A DNA stretch of 64,000 nucleotides from Streptomyces sp. RFCAC02 (GTDB lineage: Bacteria; Actinomycetota; Actinomycetes; Streptomycetales; Streptomycetaceae), in contig NZ_SAUH01000001.1 in assembly GCF_004193175.1 (NCBI RefSeq), positions 4,869,501-4,933,500 of the forward strand, read 5' to 3'. Positions 57,749 to 64,000 of the stretch are shown here, piece after piece (the first letter of the stretch is position 1; every line of letters begins with the position of its first letter). The position numbers were made by a program, and so were the translations under genes. The notes under the pieces are model-generated. The model did no database searches, was not told the DNA's origin, and worked only from the letters and a program-made list of their open reading frames with translations.

Positions 57749-59116
57749 ATGACGCACAGCGCGCGCCGCCGCCGTACGGCGCTGGCGACCACGACCGTCC
57801 TCGCGCTCGCGCTCGCCGCCTGTTCCTCCGACGGGGACGGCGGCGAGGGGGCGGACGGCAGGATCCGGCTGGACATCAACGGCCAGCCGCCCGGCACCGA
57901 CGCCCGCGAGCTGCGCATCTTCGAGGCGGAGATCGCCGCCTTCGAGGAGGCCCACCCCGAGATCGACATCGTTCCGCACGAGGGCTTCATGGAGCCCGAG
58001 ACCTTCAACACCCGCATCGCCAGCGGTGACCTGGAGGACGTGTTCTACGTCTACTTCACCGACCCCGCCCGCCTGATCGAGCAGGGATACGCGGCCGACA
58101 TCACCGACCACCTGGCCGACGTGCCCCACCTCGACGAGGTGAAGCCGGAGCTGAACCAGGTCTTCCAGGACGCGGAGGGCCGCCAGTACGGCATACCCAC
58201 CGCCAACTACTCGATGGGCCTCCTCTACAACCGAGACCTCTTCGAGCAGGCCGGGCTCGACCCCGACGCACCCCCCACCACCTGGGACGAGGTCCGCGAG
58301 GCGTCCGACGCGATCGCCGACATCGGCGGCGGCGTGACCGGCTACGGCGAATGCGCCATCGACAACACCGGCGGCTGGCACCTGACCAGCGAGATCTACT
58401 CACGCGGCGGCGAGGTCGCGACCCAGGACGGCGACCGCTGGCGGGCCGCGTTCAACGACGCCCCCGCCCGCGAGATGCTGGAGACGCTCCACGCCATGCG
58501 CTGGGAGGACGACTCCATGGGCAGCGACCAGATGCGGTCCTGCGAGGACCTGATGATCGCCATGGGCGCCGGCCAGCTCGGCATGTACGTGGCCGCTCCC
58601 GACAACATCCCCACCATCGTGCGCCAGTACGAGGGCACGTACGAGAACCTGGGGCTCGCCCCCATCCCGGACGGACAGGGCACCCTCATCGGCGGCGAGG
58701 GCTACATGATCAACGCGAACGCGTCGCCCGAGGTGATCGAGGCCGCCCTCACCTGGCTCCAGTGGCGGTTCGTCAACCCCGACGAGACCGAGCGCCGCAT
58801 CCAGCAGCGGCTGGACGACGACCAGCCGGTCGGCCTGCCCATGCCCCCCACCCCCGACATCTGGGTGGACGGCGAGACCCGCGACGCGGTCGAGGCACTC
58901 AAGGAGGAGCACGCCAACGTGCCGGTCGGCAACGTGGCCCCGTTCATGGACGCCGCCCCCTCCATCCCGGGCCGGATCGAACCGCCGTCCGCCCAGGAGG
59001 TCTACGCCATCCTCGACGGGGTCGTGCAGGGCGTGCTGACCGACCGCGACGCGGACATCCAGGGACTCCTGGACGACGCCGAGCAGCAGGTCAACAGCGT
59101 CTACGACGCCCTCTGA
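57749..59116 (+). CDS. Sugar ABC transporter substrate-binding lipoprotein
   Basis: 455 aa extracytoplasmic sugar-binding protein (family 1). Seen: Arg-rich N-terminus and lipobox ALAAC with the lipid-modified Cys near residue 25, then the binding-protein fold with LRIFEAEIAAFEEAHPEIDIV, GIPTANYSMGLLYNRDLFEQAGLDPD and TWDEVREASDAI. GAAGGAG precedes ATG 57749. It lies one base before the first permease. By context the substrate is an alpha-glucoside such as maltose, trehalose or maltodextrin. Confidence 0.92.
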   Translation: MTHSARRRRTALATTTVLALALAACSSDGDGGEGADGRIRLDINGQPPGTDARELRIFEAEIAAFEEAHPEIDIVPHEGFMEPETFNTRIASGDLEDVFYVYFTDPARLIEQGYAADITDHLADVPHLDEVKPELNQVFQDAEGRQYGIPTANYSMGLLYNRDLFEQAGLDPDAPPTTWDEVREASDAIADIGGGVTGYGECAIDNTGGWHLTSEIYSRGGEVATQDGDRWRAAFNDAPAREMLETLHAMRWEDDSMGSDQMRSCEDLMIAMGAGQLGMYVAAPDNIPTIVRQYEGTYENLGLAPIPDGQGTLIGGEGYMINANASPEVIEAALTWLQWRFVNPDETERRIQQRLDDDQPVGLPMPPTPDIWVDGETRDAVEALKEEHANVPVGNVAPFMDAAPSIPGRIEPPSAQEVYAILDGVVQGVLTDRDADIQGLLDDAEQQVNSVYDAL

Positions 59117-59117
59117 C

Positions 59118-60002
59118 ATGGCCACCCCCGCAACGCGCCGCCGGCTGGCGGAGCACGTCACCGCCTACGGCTTCCTGTGCGCCGCGCTCGTCGTCTTCTC
59201 CCTCTTCGCCTGGTACCCGGTCCTCCGCAACGTGCTGCTGAGCTTCCAGGAGGTGAACTTCGTCCGCGGCACGAGCTGGGTCGGCCTGGACAACTTCACC
59301 CGCGTCCTGGACGACCCGCTGTTCGCCACGGCCTGGCGCAACACCGCCGTCTTCTCGCTCTACGCCCTGGTCCTCGGCTTCGGCGTGCCCTTCGTGACGG
59401 CCGTCCTCATCAACGAGTTCCGGCACGCGAGGGCGTTCTTCCGGGTCCTCGTCTACCTGCCGGTGATGCTGCCCCCGGTCGTCGTGTCCCTGATGTGGCG
59501 GTGGTTCTACCAGCCGGAGGGCGGTCTGATCAACGAGGTGCTCGGCACCGCGGGACTGCCCACCCCCGACTGGACCAACGCGTCGGACACCGCGCTGATC
59601 TCCCTGGTCATCGTCTCGACCTGGGCGAACATGGGCACCGCGACCCTCATCTACCTCGCGGCACTCCAGACGATCCCCGGCGAGCTGTACGAGTCGGCGG
59701 AGCTGGACGGCGCCGGCGTCCTGAAGCGCCTGTGGCACGTCACCATCCCGCAGACCCGCTTCGTCATCCTGATGCTCCTGTTGCTCCAAGTGATCGCCAC
59801 GATGCAGGTCTTCACCGAACCCTTCGTGATGACCGGCGGCGGCCCCCAGGACTCGACCGTCACGGTGATGCTCCTCATCTACCGCTACGCGTTCCGCTAC
59901 AACGACTTCGGCGCCGCCAGCGCGATGAGCCTGATGCTGCTCCTGGTGCTCGCCGTCTTCTCCGCCGCCTACCTGCGGGTCACCCGCGGCAGGCAGAACT
60001 GA
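59118..60002 (+). CDS. Sugar ABC transporter permease 1 (MalF type)
   Basis: 294 aa membrane permease with about six spans. Seen: the first span (FLCAALVVFSLFAWYPVLRN), then the EAA coupling loop YESAELDGAGVLKRLWHVTIPQT before the last spans. It starts one base after the binding-protein stop, so it is coupled to it. No ATPase is encoded in this operon, so it probably uses a shared MsiK-type ATPase, as other Streptomyces sugar importers do. Confidence 0.92.
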   Translation: MATPATRRRLAEHVTAYGFLCAALVVFSLFAWYPVLRNVLLSFQEVNFVRGTSWVGLDNFTRVLDDPLFATAWRNTAVFSLYALVLGFGVPFVTAVLINEFRHARAFFRVLVYLPVMLPPVVVSLMWRWFYQPEGGLINEVLGTAGLPTPDWTNASDTALISLVIVSTWANMGTATLIYLAALQTIPGELYESAELDGAGVLKRLWHVTIPQTRFVILMLLLLQVIATMQVFTEPFVMTGGGPQDSTVTVMLLIYRYAFRYNDFGAASAMSLMLLLVLAVFSAAYLRVTRGRQN

Positions 60003-60010
60003 GGCCCGCC

Positions 60011-60865
60011 ATGCGCACCCTCGTACGGCCCGCCGTGCTCCGGACGCCCCGTGGCCGGCTGATCTACTGGACCCTCCTCACCCTGACGCTCGCGCTGTTC
60101 GTCCTGGCCTTCCTCATACCGCTCTACTGGATGGTCACGGGCGGCATGAAGAGTTCCCCCGAGCTGGCCAGGACACCCCCGACGTACATCCCCGAGGAGT
60201 GGCACCCGGGCAACTACACCGACGCCTGGGACGAACTCGACCTCGCCCGCTACTTCGGCAACACCCTGGTCCTGATCGGCGGTGCCTGGCTGCTCGGCCT
60301 GGCCGTGCAGCTTCCCGCCGCCTACGCCCTGTCCAAGCTCCGCCCCCGGTTCGGCCAGGTGGTGCTCGGACTGATGCTCCTGACGCTCATGGTCCCGGCC
60401 ACGGCCCTGCTCGTGCCGACGTATCTGACGGTCTCGGACCTGGACCTCATCAACAACCCGGCCGCGGTCTGGCTCCCGGCGGCGGCCAACGCGTTCAACA
60501 TCTACGTACTGAAGAACTTCTTCGACCGCATACCCGACGACCTGCTCGACGCGGCCCGCATGGACGGCGCCGGGCCGCTCACCACCATGTGGCGCATCGT
60601 CCTGCCCCTCTCCCGCCCGATCATCGCCGTGGTGTCGATCCTCTCCATCACCGCCCTGTGGCGCGACTTCCTGTGGCCGCTGGTCGTCCTGCCCGACCCG
60701 GCCGAACAGCCCATCACCGTCTACCTCCAGCGGATCGCCGACACCACGTCGCTCAACCTGCTGACCGCCGGCCTGGTCCTCGCCAGCCTGCCCCTGGTCA
60801 TCGTCTTCCTGCTCTTCCAGCGCCACATCCTCGCCGGCCTCACCGCGGGCAGCCTCAAGGGCTGA
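60011..60865 (+). CDS. Sugar ABC transporter permease 2 (MalG type)
   Basis: 284 aa partner permease. Seen: the N-terminal span LLTLTLALFVLAFLIPLYWMV, and EAA loop LLDAARMDGAGPLTTMWRIVLP. ATG 60011 lies 8 bases after the permease 1 stop. Same operon; transport energy again must come from an ATPase encoded elsewhere. Confidence 0.92.
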   Translation: MRTLVRPAVLRTPRGRLIYWTLLTLTLALFVLAFLIPLYWMVTGGMKSSPELARTPPTYIPEEWHPGNYTDAWDELDLARYFGNTLVLIGGAWLLGLAVQLPAAYALSKLRPRFGQVVLGLMLLTLMVPATALLVPTYLTVSDLDLINNPAAVWLPAAANAFNIYVLKNFFDRIPDDLLDAARMDGAGPLTTMWRIVLPLSRPIIAVVSILSITALWRDFLWPLVVLPDPAEQPITVYLQRIADTTSLNLLTAGLVLASLPLVIVFLLFQRHILAGLTAGSLKG

Positions 60866-60885
60866 GCCCCGGAAAGGAACCATCC

Positions 60886-62493
60886 GTGCCGCACAACCCC
60901 ACCGCATGGTGGCGGTCCGCCGCCATCTACCAGGTGTACGTCCGCAGCTTCGCCGACGGGGACGGTGACGGCACCGGCGACCTCGCCGGTGTCAGGGAAC
61001 GCCTGCCGTACCTCGCCGGGCTCGGCGTCGAGGCGCTGTGGTTCACGCCCTGGTACGTCTCCCCGCTGGTCGACGGGGGGTACGACGTGGCGGACTACCG
61101 CGCCATCGACCCCGCCTTCGGCACTCTCGCCGAGGCGGAGAAACTCATCGACGAGGCCCGCAGACTCGGCCTGCGCACCATCGTGGACATCGTCCCGAAC
61201 CACGTCTCGGCCGAACACCCCTGGTTCCGGGCCGCCCTCGCCGCCCCGCCCGGCAGCCCCGAGCGCGACCTCTTCCACTTCAGGCCCGGCCGGGGCGCGG
61301 ACGGCGAGCTGCCGCCCAACGACTGGACCTCCGAGTTCGGCGGCGTCCCCTGGACCCGCACCACCGATCCCGACGGGACACCGGGCGACTGGTACCTGCA
61401 CCTGTTCGCCCCGGGACAGCCCGACCTCAACTGGGCGCATCCGCGCGTCCGCAGGGAGCACGAGGACATCCTGCGCTTCTGGTTCGAACGCGGGGCGGCC
61501 GGCGTCCGCATCGACTCCGCGGCCCTCCTCGCCAAGGACCCGGCCCTGCCCGACTTCGACCCCGACCGGGACCCCCACCCGTACGTGGACCGGGACGAAC
61601 TCCACGACATCTACCGCTCCTGGCGCGCCATCGCCGACGCCCACGACGGCGTCCTCATCGGCGAGATCTGGCTCCCGGACGCCGAACGCTTCGCCCGCTA
61701 CCTGCGGCCGGACGAACTCCACACCGCCTTCAACTTCAGCCTCATGTCCTGCCCATGGGACGCCGAGGCCCTGCGGGAGTCCATCACGACGACCCTCGCC
61801 TCCCACGCGGACGTCGGAGCCCCGGCCACCTGGGTGCTGTGCAACCACGACATCACCCGGACCGTCACCCGCTACGGCCGGGCGGACGACACGGGGTTCT
61901 CCTTCGCCGCCAAACGGTTCGGCACCCCCACCGACCTGGCCCTCGGCACCCGCCGCGCCCGCGCCGCCGCGTTGCTCACCCTCGCGCTCCCCGGAGCCGT
62001 CTACCTCTACCAGGGCGAGGAACGCGGCCTGCCCGAGGCGGAGATCCCCCTCGACCGCATCGTCGACCCGATGCACCGGCGGTCCGGCGGCGTCGACCCG
62101 GGGCGCGACGGCTGCCGCGTCCCCCTGCCCTGGGAGGGCAGCGCCCCGCCCTACGGCTTCGGCGGCGCGGCGACCTGGCTGCCCCAGCCCGGCGACTGGG
62201 CGCCGTACACCGCCGAACGGCAGGACGCCGACCCCGACTCCATGCTCAACCTCTACCGCACCGCCATCCGGCTGCGGAACGGCAGGACCGGCCGGGACGA
62301 TCCCGCGCTCACCTGGCTCGACGTCCCCGACGGCGCGCTGGCGTTCGCGTGCCCGGACGGCCTGGTCTGCGTGGTCAACCTCGCCGCCGAGCCGGTGGCG
62401 CTGCCCGCTCACGCGGCTGTCCTGCTCAGCAGCGCTCCCCTGGACGGAACGGGTCTGCTGCCGCCGGACACGGCGGTCTGGCTGCGGAGCTGA
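60886..62493 (+). CDS. GH13 alpha-glucosidase
   Basis: 535 aa cytoplasmic glycoside hydrolase family 13 enzyme (no signal peptide), probably releasing glucose from imported alpha-glucosides. Seen: AIYQVYVRSFADGDGDGTGDLAG at the start; region I DIVPNHVS; region II GVRIDSAA with nucleophile Asp210; acid/base Glu260 in LIGEIWLP; and region IV NHDITRT with Asp322. AAGGAA lies before GTG 60886. It follows the permease by 20 bases and ends the operon. Confidence 0.92.
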   Translation: MPHNPTAWWRSAAIYQVYVRSFADGDGDGTGDLAGVRERLPYLAGLGVEALWFTPWYVSPLVDGGYDVADYRAIDPAFGTLAEAEKLIDEARRLGLRTIVDIVPNHVSAEHPWFRAALAAPPGSPERDLFHFRPGRGADGELPPNDWTSEFGGVPWTRTTDPDGTPGDWYLHLFAPGQPDLNWAHPRVRREHEDILRFWFERGAAGVRIDSAALLAKDPALPDFDPDRDPHPYVDRDELHDIYRSWRAIADAHDGVLIGEIWLPDAERFARYLRPDELHTAFNFSLMSCPWDAEALRESITTTLASHADVGAPATWVLCNHDITRTVTRYGRADDTGFSFAAKRFGTPTDLALGTRRARAAALLTLALPGAVYLYQGEERGLPEAEIPLDRIVDPMHRRSGGVDPGRDGCRVPLPWEGSAPPYGFGGAATWLPQPGDWAPYTAERQDADPDSMLNLYRTAIRLRNGRTGRDDPALTWLDVPDGALAFACPDGLVCVVNLAAEPVALPAHAAVLLSSAPLDGTGLLPPDTAVWLRS

Positions 62494-62506
62494 CCCGTCC
62501 GCCACG

Positions 62507-62548
62507 CGTGCCCCGCGCCCCCTGCCGCCGCACAAGGCGCGGGGCACG
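62507..62548 (+). terminator. Terminator after the alpha-glucoside operon
   Basis: A perfect 13-bp stem (62507-62519 with 62536-62548) and a 16-base loop, starting 14 bases after the glucosidase stop. Confidence 0.85.
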
Positions 62549-62573
62549 TCCCGTCCCTGCCTAAGCTGGGGCC

Positions 62574-63698
62574 ATGTCCGTCCCGACCACCGACAGCGGC
62601 GCCGGCGCAGCCGTTCCGAGCACCGGCCGCATCCCCGTCGTCGTCCTCACCGGATTCCTCGGCAGCGGGAAGACGACGCTCCTCAACCACCTGCTGCGCA
62701 ACCGGGCCGGCGTCCGCATCGGCGCGGTCGTCAACGACTTCGGCGACATCCCGGTCGACGCGCTGCTGGTCGCGGGCCAGGCGGACGCCATGGCGACCTT
62801 CGGGAACGGCTGCCTGTGCTGCGCGGTGGACACCGAGGACCTCGACCTGGCGCTGGAGCGCCTCAGCGCTCCCGAGGCCGGCATCGATCTGATCGTCGTG
62901 GAGGCGAGCGGCCTGGCCGAGCCGGCCGCCCTCGTCCGGATGATCCTCGCCGGCGACGCGCCCCGCACCGTCTACGGCGGCCTCGTCCACGTGGTCGACG
63001 CGGGCGAGCCGGACCGCGCCGGGCACCCGGGCTTCGCCGACCTGATCGTCCTCAACAAGACCGACCGTGTGGGCGCCGGGCGGCGCGACGCGCTCGTCAC
63101 CGCCCTCCGGGAGGCCGCGGGCGGCACGCCCGTCGTGGCCGTCGAGCACGGGCGGATCGACCCCCGGCTGCTCCTCGACCCGGAGGCGGCGCCCGCGCCC
63201 GAGCGCGGCGCGCGGCAGCTCTCGTTCGCCGACCTCGTCGCCGGCGACCCCGACGACCATGCGCACGGACACGGCACGGACCACGCAGGCCACCCGCACG
63301 AGGCGTACACCGCGGTGTCGTTCCGCACGGAGCGGCCGCTCGTCCCCGCGGCCCTGATGCGCTTCCTCGACACCCGGCCCGAGGGCCTGTACCGGATCAA
63401 GGGGCACGTGTCGTTCGGGCCGCCCGGGGCGGACGGCGGCGGCGGACGCTACCTCGTGCACGCAGTCGGCCGCTTCGTGCGCTTCTACCCGTCCGTCCCC
63501 GCCGCGGGCGGCGACGACCCGACCGCGCTCGTCCTGATCGGCGCCGGCATCGACGGCGACGGCCTCCTCGCGCGCCTCGACGCCTGCACCGCGACCGGGG
63601 AGGACGCCGACGGGCCGCAGAGCGAGGGGATCATGGCGGTCCTCCGCTTCACGGACACCCCCGACGACACCGGCGGCGACCCCGCGGCGGCCCGCTGA
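62574..63698 (+). CDS. CobW-family (COG0523) GTPase
   Basis: 374 aa metal-handling GTPase. Seen: G1 LTGFLGSGKTTLL (about residues 25-37), the metal-binding CxCC motif in GNGCLCCAV, G3 VVEASGLAEP, G4 LNKTD, and a His-rich loop (HAHGHGTDHAGHPH). The C-terminal CobW domain is complete (ALMRFLDTRPEGLYRIKGHVSF). Family members deliver zinc or cobalt to partner enzymes. No Zur box was recognised upstream, so regulation is open. Confidence 0.92.
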   Translation: MSVPTTDSGAGAAVPSTGRIPVVVLTGFLGSGKTTLLNHLLRNRAGVRIGAVVNDFGDIPVDALLVAGQADAMATFGNGCLCCAVDTEDLDLALERLSAPEAGIDLIVVEASGLAEPAALVRMILAGDAPRTVYGGLVHVVDAGEPDRAGHPGFADLIVLNKTDRVGAGRRDALVTALREAAGGTPVVAVEHGRIDPRLLLDPEAAPAPERGARQLSFADLVAGDPDDHAHGHGTDHAGHPHEAYTAVSFRTERPLVPAALMRFLDTRPEGLYRIKGHVSFGPPGADGGGGRYLVHAVGRFVRFYPSVPAAGGDDPTALVLIGAGIDGDGLLARLDACTATGEDADGPQSEGIMAVLRFTDTPDDTGGDPAAAR

Positions 63699-63717
63699 CC
63701 GGGCCGCCGCGCCGCGC

Positions 63718-64000
63718 TCACACCGGACCCGCGACCACCGCCACGACCTTGCCGAGCGGCGCGCCCGAGCCGTCCCGGCGCGGGTCGGGCTCCGGCAGCT
63801 CCAGGGGTGAGCCGCCCGCCGTCGCGGCCCGCGCAGGCGCCGCGCCGGCCCAGGCGAACGTCAGCCGCTCCTCGCCCTTCAGGAACCGCTGGCAGCGCAC
63901 GCCGCCCGTCGCGCGCCCCTTGCGCGGGTACTGGTCGAACGGCGTCAGCTTCGCCGACCCCAGCGAGTCGTCCAGGGTCCCGCTGCCGCCGGCCACCGTG
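63718..64000 (-). CDS. parC: DNA topoisomerase IV subunit A (ParC), 3' part
   Basis: The C-terminal end of the DNA-cleaving subunit that pairs with ParE; the rest lies beyond the right edge. Seen: DDSLGSAKLTPFDQYPRKGRATGGVRCQRFL, part of the last beta-pinwheel repeats of the subunit, then LPEPDPRRDGSGAPLGKVVAVVAGPV. A GTG at 63996 is only an internal codon. It converges on the CobW gene with 19 bases between the stops. Confidence 0.85.
   Translation of the reverse strand, partial: TVAGGSGTLDDSLGSAKLTPFDQYPRKGRATGGVRCQRFLKGEERLTFAWAGAAPARAATAGGSPLELPEPDPRRDGSGAPLGKVVAVVAGPV

Overview
The window is a very GC-rich actinobacterial chromosome segment with strong third-position GC. Its order of housekeeping genes (recX, glu operon, miaB, miaA, dapF, rshA, hflX, lexA, nrdR-nrdJ, rnhB, recQ, whiH, hrdB, parE, parC) is the arrangement I know from the central chromosome of Streptomyces (the SCO5770-SCO5836 region of S. 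coelicolor). No insertion sequence, prophage, CRISPR array, tRNA or rRNA was recognised. About 51 protein genes are supported; the two edge genes (recX and parC) are cut by the window.

Region by region. 1-2.1 kb: 3' end of recX and a convergent FAD monooxygenase. 2.1-7.9 kb: glutamate ABC importer gluABCD (minus strand) divergent from the two-component pair gluR-gluK. 7.9-12.05 kb: a GH38 alpha-mannosidase, overlapping gluK tail to tail, and an orphan TAXI-type solute-binding protein. 12.1-21.1 kb: a plus-strand housekeeping run: miaB, an extradiol-dioxygenase-like protein, miaA, a small membrane protein, dapF, the (p)ppGpp enzyme rshA and the GTPase hflX. 21.1-27.15 kb: a haem-iron island: hmuTUV on the minus strand, and two HtaA haem-binding surface proteins on the plus strand (one ending in an LAETG sortase signal). 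A textbook iron box lies in the divergent gap. 27.3-29.1 kb: panD and a convergent secreted trypsin-like lipoprotein. 29.4-33.9 kb: a compact NIS siderophore operon with two IucA/IucC synthetases around a GNAT acyltransferase. 33.9-40.8 kb: a DinG-type helicase, lexA, and nrdR-nrdJ with paired NrdR boxes. 40.8-44.1 kb: small enzymes and rnhB. 44.2-48.4 kb: recQ with a fused phosphoribosyltransferase tail, a DUF4192 protein and a Nudix protein with a winged helix. 48.5-56.5 kb: a fused ABC protein, the sporulation regulator whiH, the principal sigma factor hrdB, a small zinc-ribbon protein and parE. 56.6-62.5 kb: an alpha-glucoside uptake operon (LacI regulator, binding protein, two permeases, GH13 glucosidase). 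62.6-64 kb: a CobW GTPase and the 3' end of parC.

How they work together: the core genes cover DNA repair and SOS (recX, lexA, dinG-like, recQ), deoxynucleotide supply (nrdRJ), tRNA modification (miaAB), the stringent response (rshA, hflX), primary transcription (hrdB), chromosome decatenation (parE/parC) and sporulation (whiH). Set into this core are nutrient modules for glutamate, haem, siderophore and alpha-glucosides. Strong hairpin terminators separate most convergent or adjacent transcription units.

Most notable observations: one of four HtaA domains has lost its conserved histidine; rshA has an intact hydrolase but a degraded synthetase; recQ carries a PRPP-binding-like tail; the siderophore operon lacks both precursor genes and a visible iron box; the lacI gene looks leaderless with repeated TTGCG half-sites; and the fused ABC protein has altered signature and switch motifs.
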